Below are positions 1 through 9,138 of a DNA stretch of 22,512 nt, one piece after another. Both the position numbers and the translations under genes were made by a program. Numbering within the stretch: position 1 is the first letter of the stretch; each line of letters begins with the position of its first letter. The notes under the pieces were generated by a model. It did no database searches. It worked only from the letters and a program-made list of their open reading frames with translations, and had not been told where the DNA came from. Location: the IMG/VR virus record IMGVR_UViG_3300032050_000871, positions 1-22,512 of that record; one strand, given 5' to 3'. The stretch is from a virus.

Positions 1-73
1 ACGCCTTCTGGACTAGACCAGCACCACCAGCGGTTCCGCCTAATGAAGCGGAGTCTGTTGATACATATGCCAT
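1..73 (-). CDS. Probable major capsid protein, N-terminal fragment
   Basis: Only the first 24 codons are inside the window; the gene continues past its left edge. The start is the ATG at 73, preceded by an excellent ribosome binding site (GGAGGTG, 5 nt spacing). The visible peptide begins MAYVSTDSASLGGTAGGAG and is rich in Gly, Ala and Ser. It lies 30 bp downstream of the scaffold gene, which is where the major capsid gene normally sits in this type of phage head cluster. The identification rests on position and on the general look of the N-terminus, because no diagnostic capsid fold motif is visible in so short a piece. If the head is made as in HK97-like phages, this protein would form the icosahedral shell. 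Confidence 0.6.
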   Translation of the reverse strand, partial: MAYVSTDSASLGGTAGGAGLVQKA

Positions 74-103
74 ATCGTCACCTCCAAGTGACTATGAACG
101 GAA

Positions 104-580
104 TTATTGTGAGCGAAGTACATCCAATAATGCATCCATTGAATCTGCATTATCGATGCGAAGATTTAAATCCTCTGCTCGGTCTGGGGTCATAGCGCCT
201 TGAGTTAGTACATCTTGCTGCCGTAAGGCGGCTTTATCTACTTCACTTATTTTAGGCTCTTCTTTAGCAACCGTAATTCCGAATAAATCAGCGTTATCAT
301 CAAGCCAGTTAGAAACTGACTCTTCGTTAACATCTTCTAAATCCTTAAGAACTAATCTTGCTGCTTTAAGGTTGACACCCTTCTTTTCTAGGACCTCTTT
401 GACTGTACGCTCACGCTGCACCTTGGATAATCCCTCAAGTTGCTCAGTGAGTTCCTTGATACGCTTTTCATCGTTACGCTTGGCTTTCCGCAATTTTTTA
501 AGTAAATCGCTTCCGTCCATCTGTGTATCGTTGTTGGTATCTAGGTCGTCTTCGTCTTCATCCCAGTAATTGTTGCTCAT
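104..580 (-). CDS. Capsid assembly scaffolding protein
   Basis: This 158-residue acidic protein has the usual layout of an actinophage scaffold. A disordered Asp/Glu-rich N-terminus (residues 1-20) is followed by a charged coiled coil from about residue 24 to 65 (LLKKLRKAKRNDEKRIKEL onward). A short motif KKGVNLKAARLVLKDLEDV comes next, and the C-terminus is a helical tail that would contact capsid subunits. Scaffold proteins template prohead assembly inside the shell and are then removed. The gene sits directly in front of the probable capsid gene, which supports the call. A strong AAGGGTGGG ribosome binding site precedes the ATG. The HslV-like protease encoded upstream in the same transcript is a candidate for its removal, but that is inference. 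Confidence 0.8.
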   Translation of the reverse strand: MSNNYWDEDEDDLDTNNDTQMDGSDLLKKLRKAKRNDEKRIKELTEQLEGLSKVQRERTVKEVLEKKGVNLKAARLVLKDLEDVNEESVSNWLDDNADLFGITVAKEEPKISEVDKAALRQQDVLTQGAMTPDRAEDLNLRIDNADSMDALLDVLRSQ

Positions 581-604
581 AGCAACCCACCCTTCTATTC
601 GTTG

Positions 605-688
605 TTAGTCGCAAGCCTCAGATTCTAGTCGGGGAACTAGCCTGGCTCTTGCTACCAGTCTTTTACGCCATGTGTGCTGGTCGGCCAC
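605..688 (-). CDS. Possible 27-residue micro-ORF between virion genes
   Basis: A GTG-initiated frame of 27 codons begins 12 nt after the stop of the 405-residue gene and ends 24 nt before the scaffold start. The peptide is MADQHTWRKRLVARARLVPR followed by seven residues, strongly basic in the middle. It occupies most of the only sizeable gap in the late cluster. No convincing ribosome binding site precedes the GTG, so translation would have to depend on coupling to the upstream stop. The gap could equally be an untranslated leader for the scaffold and capsid genes. No family is recognised. Confidence 0.2.
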   Translation of the reverse strand: MADQHTWRKRLVARARLVPRLESEACD

Positions 689-700
689 ATAGGATTCTAT

Positions 701-1918
701 TTAGAACTGTCCTGCCGAAGAACCCTTATTTAGGTATCCAGTAGAGAACGAACCTTTCATGGTTCCAGATTCGCCTGCGAATCTTGCTTGTTCTGTTTCT
801 TTCAGACTTGAAATTTGTCCTAGGTCTGATATATTTTTCATAAATACTGCATTTTGCGCTTGTTGCTGGGTGAACTTGCCACCACCAAATTCGGCAATAG
901 TATTTGCTCTGCCAAGACTTGCTACTTGACCATATCCAGTAAGTGCGGCATTATAGTCGTAACCTCTATTTGCAATATCAATTGCTGTTGGTAAATCAAC
1001 GTTCATTCCGTACTGTTGGGCAGCAGAAATAACAGATACACCCTTAACTTTCTGACTTAGAGCCTGTGCTCCCTCTGGTCCAGTTAAAATTGCTTTAGCA
1101 ATAGATACTCTATCTACTCCAGGGAAGTATGTTGATAGTGTTTCTTTAAGTTCCTTAGGAGCATAATCAATTGCATTAAATACATCGCTAATTAGGCTCG
1201 CTACTTCATTAACTGATTTTTGTTGTCCAATTATATCACCAAGGAAGTTCTCAGTAGCCAGGTCACCTAATCCAGCAGTTCTTAGAACCTCACCCATCTT
1301 TGCCTCGGTAGCAAAAAACTCAGCAATAGTTGGAACCGTAATAGCGGCACCTTTTTGCTTTGCATCTCTAAGTGCAAATATTCCTTTAAATCTAGAAGTA
1401 AATTCAGGAATAGCGTTTTCATTCTCGGCCTGGTATAAGGCAAGATTTATTGCTTCCTCTGTTGTGGAACCAGTTTTATAAAATCCTGAAGTCAATTGGT
1501 AAAGTTTACTTACATAACTCTTATTTGATTCTTCTTTTCCAAATATTAAACCCAATGTTGCTTTAAATGTATCTAATGCTAATGTTGGTTTAGCGGCCTC
1601 TGCAAGAGCCCTATCAGCATCTTGTTGTTGCCTTTGTAATGCTAATTGTTGCTCATATGTTAATCCAGTAGAAGTGTTTCCACCACCACTTGATGCGCTT
1701 TGGCTATTAATAAAATCTTGTAATGCTTTTTCTGCGGCACCAATAGTTTTATTTGCGTCGTCTATTGCCTTTTGAACCTCTTTATCAATCACTGCTCCCT
1801 TAGGAGTAGATTTGACGGGATTTGCCGCTTTAGTGGTAGGTAATGTCTGACCAGGCTTGGTAATTGTAGTTACCTTAGGATTTCCTAGTCCGTATGTAAA
1901 GTTTGATGGTGTTGCCAT
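701..1918 (-). CDS. Putative virion-associated helical protein, 405 aa
   Basis: I do not recognise a family. The protein opens with about 50 residues rich in Thr, Pro and Lys. A helical segment with a Gln/Ala-rich coiled-coil stretch follows (about residues 85-110, with a GGG-Ser linker before it), then an alpha-helical body, and a Gly/Ser-rich tail. There is no signal peptide or membrane segment. Its start overlaps the stop of the 306-residue gene by one base (TAATG), so the two are translationally coupled. Both lie downstream of the giant 1688-residue gene and upstream of the scaffold. Position and composition suggest a structural protein packaged in the head, possibly involved in DNA delivery, but no sequence motif proves this. 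Confidence 0.55.
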   Translation of the reverse strand: MATPSNFTYGLGNPKVTTITKPGQTLPTTKAANPVKSTPKGAVIDKEVQKAIDDANKTIGAAEKALQDFINSQSASSGGGNTSTGLTYEQQLALQRQQQDADRALAEAAKPTLALDTFKATLGLIFGKEESNKSYVSKLYQLTSGFYKTGSTTEEAINLALYQAENENAIPEFTSRFKGIFALRDAKQKGAAITVPTIAEFFATEAKMGEVLRTAGLGDLATENFLGDIIGQQKSVNEVASLISDVFNAIDYAPKELKETLSTYFPGVDRVSIAKAILTGPEGAQALSQKVKGVSVISAAQQYGMNVDLPTAIDIANRGYDYNAALTGYGQVASLGRANTIAEFGGGKFTQQQAQNAVFMKNISDLGQISSLKETEQARFAGESGTMKGSFSTGYLNKGSSAGQF

Positions 1919-2838
1919 TATACTCCGTATCCAAACGCTCTACCTATTGCTGTTGCAGCAGTTCTTGCTGACTCATTAGCAGCAGTTGTGTTTTCCCATT
2001 GAGGAGTGTTTCTTAATTTAATTCTAAAGTCTGCAAGGGACATAGACGGCAATTTACCTGCAGTTCCATCTGGACGTATTGCTCTATCTAGTTCTATATT
2101 ATCTAATTCAATTGTATTAGGGTCTAGTTCTAGTTCTTTTGCCATAAGATTAATATATGGAGAAGCAAGGTCTCTAATCGTAGAACCAGGATTTTGCTTT
2201 AAACGTTCAGCATATTGAGGATAGTTGGCCATTGCTTTTTGAGCAATTGTAGACCTAAAATCATCATTTGTTATTTCGCCTTTAGCAATTTGCTTGGCTG
2301 CAGTATAAATTTCTGCATCAGAGAAATCTAATGGCCCAAAGCCAGCAAGGATAGACCTTACGTTATTAAGAGCAGTTAAAGACTTTCCACCTAAAGTTTT
2401 TTCGTCTTTAAAGTTTACCTTTGCCCAAATATAATCAGAAGCAAATATCTCTGGCTTAAAATATGATGGATATTCTGTGGTTAAGGTATTCTCTACTTGA
2501 CGCTTTATCTCATCGGTACTTGTTCCAGGCTTAACATTGGTGGACTTAACAACATTTTCTATTTGCTTGTCTTGTTCTGCCTTAAATTTCTTTAAAAAGT
2601 CATCTAAGTCAACATCGGTAAATTTAACATTATACTGAATATCTTTTGCTGTTTTTTCAAGCAAGGCTCTAGCGGAAACTTTATTTAACCTAGTGATGTT
2701 CCTAGATGAACTAGTAGTAGATGTAGGCTTACCTGAATCGCCACTCATTGCATTTATAATTTTTTGTATATCAAAATTAGCAAGGTCAGCCTCTGCCTGA
2801 GCCTGCGTTTTTTGATTTTGAGTAACTGGTGCAACCAC
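1918..2838 (-). CDS. Putative virion-associated protein, 306 aa
   Basis: This GTG-started gene overlaps the stop of the giant gene by one base (TAGTG). The first 50 residues are low complexity (Gln, Ser, Thr). The rest is predicted helical, with a charged region at about 65-110. The C-terminal half contains SPYINLMAKELELDPNTIEL and ends with a segment around FRIKLRNTPQWENT. I associate this kind of C-terminal pattern with uncharacterised structural genes of actinobacterial and marine phages, but that is memory of a pattern and not a search result. No catalytic motif is visible. It is best described as a probable virion protein of unknown function that works with its two neighbours. Confidence 0.55.
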   Translation of the reverse strand: MVAPVTQNQKTQAQAEADLANFDIQKIINAMSGDSGKPTSTTSSSRNITRLNKVSARALLEKTAKDIQYNVKFTDVDLDDFLKKFKAEQDKQIENVVKSTNVKPGTSTDEIKRQVENTLTTEYPSYFKPEIFASDYIWAKVNFKDEKTLGGKSLTALNNVRSILAGFGPLDFSDAEIYTAAKQIAKGEITNDDFRSTIAQKAMANYPQYAERLKQNPGSTIRDLASPYINLMAKELELDPNTIELDNIELDRAIRPDGTAGKLPSMSLADFRIKLRNTPQWENTTAANESARTAATAIGRAFGYGV

Positions 2839-5800
2839 TAGTCAACCGCCTTTAGGGTATCATTGTCAAAATATATTTTTAACATTGTTTGTAATTTAGG
2901 ATGAAAAGCAACCATATTGCCTTCAATATAATCTAAATAAGCGTCTTTAAACTTTGCTTTTCTACTATCTCCATCTGGAAATGAGTTATAGACTTGAACT
3001 ACTTGATTACGAATATTCATAAATGTATTAACATCTTGCCAGTATTCTGTTTGGCCATGCTTATTCATAAAGCCAGGGTCTTTAATGATTAGATTAAATG
3101 CCTTAGCGTAGTTATAAGAATTATCTCCCCTAAGTCCAGAAGAATATTCATCAAACCATTCTTGGCTCTCAGCCCTAAATACTGTTCTAGCGGCATATTG
3201 CAATGCATCGCCTAGTTCTTTATGAGCACGGAAAGACCTGCCATCAGTAATAGTTGCTGTTAAAGCATCTTTCATAGCATTGTATCTTTGCCATAAAATA
3301 TTCTTTTGGCGTTGAATATCTTCTTCTGCTGGAGTAAGTTTAGTATCATTAATTAACTTGCTAGTTCCAGGTAGTTTAGTATTAGGGTCATTAAGTAGTC
3401 TTGAGATAGATAGGTTTCTATCTTCAGATTTATACTCTATATCAGCACCCAATAGACCAACTAAAGAGATATCACCATCTTTAATGTTTGCAAGTTGCTT
3501 TACTAGATTTTCGTTATCAGAAAAAATCCTATTATAGTTTTCAACAGTTGGGACTACTCCAGGAATGTTCTTATTGTAATCCTTGAATGTAACATTTTCT
3601 AATGTAAGTTCAGGACCAACAATAGTTAAAAGTTCATCTCCAGCCGCAGTCTTAGCCTGCTCACGATTCATTCCTTGCTTTTGATATTTATCAATTAGTT
3701 TACTATATAATCCATCAACCATACTTGCTGGATATAGGTTAACATCTACTGGCACACCAAATGGAGATATAAAACTGTTTTTAAACTTAGCAAACCAAAG
3801 CCCTCTGGCTTCCTGTATTGCCTGTTCCTCAGTTACAAATTTGGTTTCAATTCCCATATCAAATAGGATTTTATGATACCTATAAACTGAGTTTACAGAA
3901 GATAAGAAGTTATCTTGCCCCATTGGAGTTGTAGCCCAGTTTGCAAGGGCGCTTCCCCATGTAGGTACAAATGCTTTTCTTAGGCTATCTTGTGGTCCAT
4001 ATGGAAAACTTCTGTTATATTGTGCTCCCAAGAGAGCCTTAATCCACTCAGGACCTTTTTTGCCACTTGCGTAGTCTTCTGCTGTAGGCCATTCTTTAAA
4101 TATCTTTGCAACAGACACTGAGGTTATAAAAGATGGGCTTGGTAGGTTAAGTAAGTATCCTAGTGATTTAGCATTTAGTCTTACGCCTTCGCCTTTATTG
4201 GCTAATGGACCAAAATCTTTGCTACCTGGTAATACTAACCATGCAATCTGATTTATATCATCAGTTGGGTTGCCGTATTTATCTACACCAAAGTTTTCAA
4301 ATGTTCTACCGTAATTATATACAAACCCAGTCATTCTTGTAGGGTTGTTAACGGCAAGTCTACCATATCGATAGAACGCATTTAAAGACGCTGCTGGGAA
4401 TGCAACGGCGGCACGAGCAGCATACAGCACAGAGTTTTGTCTACGAATTGTATAGAATGTTTTTTCTGTTTCTTGTAATGCTTCTCTACCTGCTGCTTGA
4501 CGTAAGGCATTCCACTGTGCTTGAGAAACTGATACGCCTTGGTCAGCCAAGGATTGCGCCTTCTTTGCTAGGTTAGTCATTGCTAACTGGTCAAAGACTC
4601 CTTCACGAAGTGGGTTTTCAGGAGCATTAAGTTTCTTATAAATTTCATTAGATTTCTTAGAAAGAATCTTGGTTAATGCGCTCCCAGCCTGGTTTCCAAA
4701 TATTGCGCTTTCTGCATAATTCCAGTCAGACGGAGCAATTGGGAACAACTTATTATCTTTAGCGTATGGAGCAAGTAGGTCCATTAATTCATTTTCTTTA
4801 ATCTCACGCTTTAAAATAACTGCTTGTGCTTCTTTTGATGGGATAGTTCTATTTAAAAAAGCAAGTTTATCTTTTACGTAAGATATTCCATCATCAGCAC
4901 CATGAATACCCCATTGGGCTAGATATTGAATACCTTCTTGGCTAACAACCCATTTTTTTAAAGTTGCTTCTACTGGATTACTTAAAAGAATATCAAATAA
5001 TTTATCGCCACGAATTAAGTCATTAGCAACGTGCTGTAATTCTTGAAAATACAAAGGATTAGATATATCAATTGGCAGGTTAGGAATTCTTCCATGAATC
5101 GTAGCCTGTGTTGTTCCAACAGAAAGTTCACCCAAGAATGTTTGCTCGGCAGTTATTGTATTATCTACTTCTGCTCTTACGGCCTTGGAAAAGTTATTAC
5201 CGTCTATGTCATCAAAGAATGAGGTTATTGGAACCCATTGACCGTTGAACATGCGATAGTTGTCTGTTCTACCATAGTAGCGTTGCTTATATTTAGCACT
5301 TTTGCCAAATAGTTCAGCCTGCTCCCTTATTAAACTTGGAGTATTATCTAATATGTTATCAATTTCATCATAAGACTTCATTAGACTATCGTCTACCTCT
5401 TTAAGCACCTTGTTATTGGTTGCCATTTTAGCAACTGTTGCATAGTACTTTGAGAGACCATTTTTAGCGGCAGTTAACTGAGGCTGTACTTTTGCTAATT
5501 CGGCAGGAGATAAATTCTTTTCGATATAATCAATTCTGCGTCGTAGGCTAGGAGCATTGTTAATCTTAGGCATTTTACCCAATGGTGCCATAGATTCAAT
5601 AAGATTAAGTTCTGCCTTTTCAACAAGATTATCAACTGCAGTCAAATACTTTTTTAACTTAGGTAAATTTTGCTGTCTAGCAGCAGGAGAACCCGAAGTA
5701 AGCATATCGTCTATGGTTGCAGAAAGATGGTCTTTTTGAGCCACCAAAGTATTTAAAATTCTTTGATTCTGAGCAACTCTTTTATTGACGGCCTTTAAAT

Positions 5801-7904
5801 CTTTTCTATTTATTAATTTAGCCGCTGCTCCAGCAGGTTTTTGAATTACGTTATTCTTAAAACCATTTACAATAGATGTCTTTGCAATTTTTGCGGCTGC
5901 TGTTGGCCCTAATGCTAAAGAAGCGCTAATATAAGGCTCAAATAAAGATTGCTTTACGATGTACATAGGTCTTACCAAAGCATCAAATGTCCACACTCTT
6001 GTCAGGCCTTCATAAACCTGTTTAGCAACTTGCTTGCTAGTTCCAAATGCTCTACGAACACCTACACTAGACTCTAATATAATTTCTTTTTCAATTGCAT
6101 CCCAAGGCGTAAATAAATATGAGTTTGCCATTTGGCGAGTAGTCTCAGGACTTGTCACATTCATCTGCCCATTGGCATCAAAAGAGTATCCCACTTTTTC
6201 GTGGGCAGCCTTATTGGTGGAAACTTTAGAGCGCATATCTCTAACTACTGCGCTAATCTCTTTTTCGGTTCTCCAACCATTATTCCAGGCTACAGCAAAA
6301 CCAATTTGGTCATTAATTGCATCTAAAACATTATAGCGTTCCATTGGGTCTTTGGCAGCCACATAGGCTCTTTCCCACTCACGTCTAATATCTGCAACTT
6401 TTCTTACCTCAGTAGGAGTAATATTTATTATTTTATTACCGTCTCTGAATGTTGGAACAGCGTCAACAAAAGCAGTTAACTCTACTCTTGCGTCAAATGG
6501 ACGCATACCAGATAATGTCACATAACGCAAAGGCTTTAATCCAGTTACCTGGTTTCTAAATTTAATAAGATTAACAATTGGTCCGCCAACTTTATTACCA
6601 ATTTTTAAACTTAAAACTTCGGCTAATTGGTCTGTGGCTTGCTTGCTGCCTTTTCGCATGCCATACTTGTATTCATCAAATTTAGTTGCTGATTTACCAA
6701 ATCTTAGGGCTGACTCTGCTTTAATATATGCATCTGAAAGTCCAGTTACTCCAGCAAACTTTGGGTCTACTGGGAAGTAATCTGTCTTTCCCAAAACTCT
6801 AAGTTGGTCAGACTCGTCAAAAAATGTTTTGCGAAGTTCAACCATTCTTTCATCTTTAGTGACAGCCTGGTCAAATGCTCTTTTTAAGCGGTCTACCGCT
6901 GGTCCTTCTGGAATAAATATATTTCCAGTTTGTAAATATTTTGTTTGTAATTGTCCAGCAACGTTGCCTGCTGCAAATAAGTCATCAGCATTGGTTTGGA
7001 CAAGACGACTAAGAGCCTCTACATCTCCCTTGTCGGCAAGAATTAAATCTTTAACAATTTCTTTTTTAGTTGTACCAGCAATGATTGGGGCTAATCTTTC
7101 GTTGTTGCTATACAACTGAACTAAATCTTCAATCTCGCCAAGATTCTTGCTTTCAGCCATTTGCATCATATGCGTTGCTGCTACGGTTTGTCTACCGCCA
7201 AGATTATCTGCATAGTCAAAGCCAGTTTGAATATCTTGTTTAAACTCATCTATTGTTTTTGCTCTAGTGCTAATACCAGCGTGGTTTAAACCAGACTTTC
7301 CAATTTTACCAGCAACACCAAACGCTTTAGTTACACCAATACCGCCAACAACTAAATCTGTAACACCAGTAAAGTATTTTCCAACTATATTATCAGAAAA
7401 ATTTCTTTGTATATTTTCGTCGTCCCATAAATCAATTTCATTTGTTAGACCAGTAAGATAACCTATTTGCCCAACTGGAGATAGAACCGATTTTGTTAAT
7501 GCTTGCCCAGTAGATACTTTAGCACTACGATTATAAGCGGTGGCTATATCTTTAAATTGAAAACCTTCGTCATACTGACCTTTTTGATATAATGGAGAGT
7601 TAGGGTCAGTTAATAAAGCAAGTGTTGACATTGGTCGAGTAATTAAAGGCGAGATTACTCTATTGTTTAATTCGGTTGCTGTTCTTAGTAATAAGTCAGC
7701 GGAACGCTCTGCAGTATTGATACCAAATTGGTTTACACTTCTAAGTCCTGATTGAACTCTGCTTTTAAATTCTTTTTCAGTACCAGGTTTCGGAGCGGCA
7801 ATTATTGGCTCTAAATCTCCTGCCAAAAAATCCTTACCAAAAGAGGTAACTGGTTTAACAACTTTATTTGAGATAGCGCTTGTGAAACTTGACCACAATG
7901 ACAT
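2838..7904 (-). CDS. Giant virion protein, candidate internal/DNA-ejection protein, 1688 aa
   Basis: This is by far the largest gene in the window. It lies in the head cluster between a small gene and two helical proteins. The N-terminal 130 residues look like a helical leader. A Gly/Val-rich hydrophobic stretch lies around residues 175-210. Extended charged coiled coil lies around 690-830. The region around 1190-1450 is rich in Trp, Tyr, Phe and Pro and would be globular. I see no lysozyme, peptidase or tape-measure repeat signature. Its size, and the smaller helical genes that follow it, recall the internal core proteins of T7-like phages, which enter the host envelope with the DNA; that analogy is inference. 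The ATG follows AGGAG located in the last codons of the preceding gene. Confidence 0.6.
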   Translation of the reverse strand: MSLWSSFTSAISNKVVKPVTSFGKDFLAGDLEPIIAAPKPGTEKEFKSRVQSGLRSVNQFGINTAERSADLLLRTATELNNRVISPLITRPMSTLALLTDPNSPLYQKGQYDEGFQFKDIATAYNRSAKVSTGQALTKSVLSPVGQIGYLTGLTNEIDLWDDENIQRNFSDNIVGKYFTGVTDLVVGGIGVTKAFGVAGKIGKSGLNHAGISTRAKTIDEFKQDIQTGFDYADNLGGRQTVAATHMMQMAESKNLGEIEDLVQLYSNNERLAPIIAGTTKKEIVKDLILADKGDVEALSRLVQTNADDLFAAGNVAGQLQTKYLQTGNIFIPEGPAVDRLKRAFDQAVTKDERMVELRKTFFDESDQLRVLGKTDYFPVDPKFAGVTGLSDAYIKAESALRFGKSATKFDEYKYGMRKGSKQATDQLAEVLSLKIGNKVGGPIVNLIKFRNQVTGLKPLRYVTLSGMRPFDARVELTAFVDAVPTFRDGNKIINITPTEVRKVADIRREWERAYVAAKDPMERYNVLDAINDQIGFAVAWNNGWRTEKEISAVVRDMRSKVSTNKAAHEKVGYSFDANGQMNVTSPETTRQMANSYLFTPWDAIEKEIILESSVGVRRAFGTSKQVAKQVYEGLTRVWTFDALVRPMYIVKQSLFEPYISASLALGPTAAAKIAKTSIVNGFKNNVIQKPAGAAAKLINRKDLKAVNKRVAQNQRILNTLVAQKDHLSATIDDMLTSGSPAARQQNLPKLKKYLTAVDNLVEKAELNLIESMAPLGKMPKINNAPSLRRRIDYIEKNLSPAELAKVQPQLTAAKNGLSKYYATVAKMATNNKVLKEVDDSLMKSYDEIDNILDNTPSLIREQAELFGKSAKYKQRYYGRTDNYRMFNGQWVPITSFFDDIDGNNFSKAVRAEVDNTITAEQTFLGELSVGTTQATIHGRIPNLPIDISNPLYFQELQHVANDLIRGDKLFDILLSNPVEATLKKWVVSQEGIQYLAQWGIHGADDGISYVKDKLAFLNRTIPSKEAQAVILKREIKENELMDLLAPYAKDNKLFPIAPSDWNYAESAIFGNQAGSALTKILSKKSNEIYKKLNAPENPLREGVFDQLAMTNLAKKAQSLADQGVSVSQAQWNALRQAAGREALQETEKTFYTIRRQNSVLYAARAAVAFPAASLNAFYRYGRLAVNNPTRMTGFVYNYGRTFENFGVDKYGNPTDDINQIAWLVLPGSKDFGPLANKGEGVRLNAKSLGYLLNLPSPSFITSVSVAKIFKEWPTAEDYASGKKGPEWIKALLGAQYNRSFPYGPQDSLRKAFVPTWGSALANWATTPMGQDNFLSSVNSVYRYHKILFDMGIETKFVTEEQAIQEARGLWFAKFKNSFISPFGVPVDVNLYPASMVDGLYSKLIDKYQKQGMNREQAKTAAGDELLTIVGPELTLENVTFKDYNKNIPGVVPTVENYNRIFSDNENLVKQLANIKDGDISLVGLLGADIEYKSEDRNLSISRLLNDPNTKLPGTSKLINDTKLTPAEEDIQRQKNILWQRYNAMKDALTATITDGRSFRAHKELGDALQYAARTVFRAESQEWFDEYSSGLRGDNSYNYAKAFNLIIKDPGFMNKHGQTEYWQDVNTFMNIRNQVVQVYNSFPDGDSRKAKFKDAYLDYIEGNMVAFHPKLQTMLKIYFDNDTLKAVD

Positions 7905-7905
7905 T

Positions 7906-8121
7906 CTATCTCCTTAAATTACGAATTGGATATTTGCTTTCTGTCCCACCCTGGATATTGTCACCAGTGATTGCATAAATAAACGCATTTCTATCTTCTG
8001 GCGACTCCCAAGATTGCATTGCTAATTCTATAGCAATACCAGCATTTTGGTAGCCAAGTGAATTGGCAAATTTGTCTACATTATCAAATAGGCTACCTGG
8101 TAGCCAGGCTACTCTACTCAT
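7906..8121 (-). CDS. Small conserved-position protein, 71 aa, unknown function
   Basis: The protein has no recognisable domain. It is predicted mostly helical, with MSRVAWLPGSLFDNVDKFAN at the start and a basic C-terminus (IRNLRR). It overlaps the upstream 151-residue gene by four bases (ATGA). It also supplies the AGGAG ribosome binding site of the giant gene within its own last codons, so the three genes form one coupled unit. Small proteins in this location often act as head completion or minor structural factors, but nothing in the sequence shows that here. Confidence 0.6.
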   Translation of the reverse strand: MSRVAWLPGSLFDNVDKFANSLGYQNAGIAIELAMQSWESPEDRNAFIYAITGDNIQGGTESKYPIRNLRR

Positions 8122-8573
8122 TGTTGCTCTAGTAGATAGTTAATAAAACGCTTGTATGAATCTGGAGTATCTGGTAAGTTTGCTGCTTGCATTAATGTTG
8201 GAAGATACTTTTGGACAATCATTTTATTTTCATCTGCTCTAGTATCGGCACTAATATTTTTTGGAAGAATTTCAGAGCCAGGTCCAGGACCCATATCTAC
8301 TCCAGCGGTAACTGGCTCAGATGGGTTATTGGTTGGTCCTAATAAAGTTCCTAGTTCTTTAGAAAATACAGGCATTGGTGGTGTCCCAGCCATTGGTGCC
8401 GCATTTTGTTGTGCCATTGTTTCAACTCCTGTAGAACCTAATTGTTTCATCCCAGGTATATACTTGGGTGCTTGAGTGCCACTTCCACCTGCTCCGCCTG
8501 TAGCGGAAATATTTGCGGGATTGTTCTGTGGTGCTGTTGGGCGATATCCGCCACTATTTTCATTTCCAGCCAC
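8118..8573 (-). CDS. Low-complexity virion-cluster protein, 151 aa
   Basis: The start is GTG with a good AGGAG ribosome binding site five bases upstream. The first 105 residues are disordered and rich in Gly, Pro, Ala, Asn and Ser. Only the last 40 residues look folded, as a helical segment beginning near residue 112 (ENKMIVQKYLPTLMQAANL). This arrangement, a flexible linker ahead of a short helical docking segment, suits a scaffold-like or adaptor role, possibly with the protease encoded just upstream. No family is recognised and the role is inference. The gene begins 8 bases after the protease stop and ends in a four-base overlap with the next gene. Confidence 0.55.
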   Translation of the reverse strand: MAGNENSGGYRPTAPQNNPANISATGGAGGSGTQAPKYIPGMKQLGSTGVETMAQQNAAPMAGTPPMPVFSKELGTLLGPTNNPSEPVTAGVDMGPGPGSEILPKNISADTRADENKMIVQKYLPTLMQAANLPDTPDSYKRFINYLLEQQ

Positions 8574-8581
8574 TTTATCTC

Positions 8582-9124
8582 CTACTTAATTTTTCTTGGT
8601 TGCTCTTTTGATATATATGGACCTGCTGTGAATGCTGTAAGTCTAGATGCAATTTCCATTGCTTCATAAGCATCTGCTCCAGCATATAAAGCACCTAGTG
8701 CATATGTAGCACCAGAACCTGCAGCGTATACTCCATCTGCAGATTTGCTTATTGATAACTCTTGGTCGACATCAAATATCTCTCCACCAACAGCCATAAT
8801 AAATTGAAATCTATTTTCTTTTGTATCTTCATCAAAGTTATAGCCATTATCTGCCATACACTTTCTAAGAGAAGGCATAGCCTTTACAATCATAAAGTGA
8901 TATAAGTCTTCTCTATCTTGCTTAGTTGGAACTGGTGGCTCCCAGATATGTTGTGCAATATCGCAAGGAAGTGTTTCTCCAGAACCAGCAATTAAAAACA
9001 TTCCATTTTCAGAAATCTTTTTAACCTCAGGATGAGAATAAATTCTACCATCAGCATCAGTAGTTTGACTATCAGCAACTATGAAACAGCGGTCTTTATG
9101 TTCTATTCCTATAATTGTTGTCAT
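8582..9124 (-). CDS. HslV/proteasome-like Ntn-hydrolase protease
   Basis: The 180-residue protein resembles HslV and proteasome beta subunits in length and in the placement of key residues. After Met removal the chain starts Thr-Thr-Ile-Ile, which places a Thr nucleophile at position 1. The segment FIVADSQTT puts Asp at position 17. HPEVKK supplies Lys at 34-35, close to the usual Lys33. GMFLIAGSGE and AAGSGATYALGALYAGADA match the later Gly-Ser-Gly core and packing helix. Family members cut peptides from inside a ring-shaped chamber. Here the gene sits between portal and scaffold genes, the usual place for a prohead maturation protease, so processing of scaffold or capsid is a likely job (inference). 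No HslU-type ATPase is visible. The ATG follows GGGGGA. Confidence 0.8.
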   Translation of the reverse strand: MTTIIGIEHKDRCFIVADSQTTDADGRIYSHPEVKKISENGMFLIAGSGETLPCDIAQHIWEPPVPTKQDREDLYHFMIVKAMPSLRKCMADNGYNFDEDTKENRFQFIMAVGGEIFDVDQELSISKSADGVYAAGSGATYALGALYAGADAYEAMEIASRLTAFTAGPYISKEQPRKIK

Positions 9125-9138
9125 TGTCCCCCACTTAG

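Noticed and set aside
5557-7461. Several plus-strand open frames inside the giant gene
   Set aside because: They are antisense shadows of a long, well-behaved coding frame and lack ribosome binding sites.
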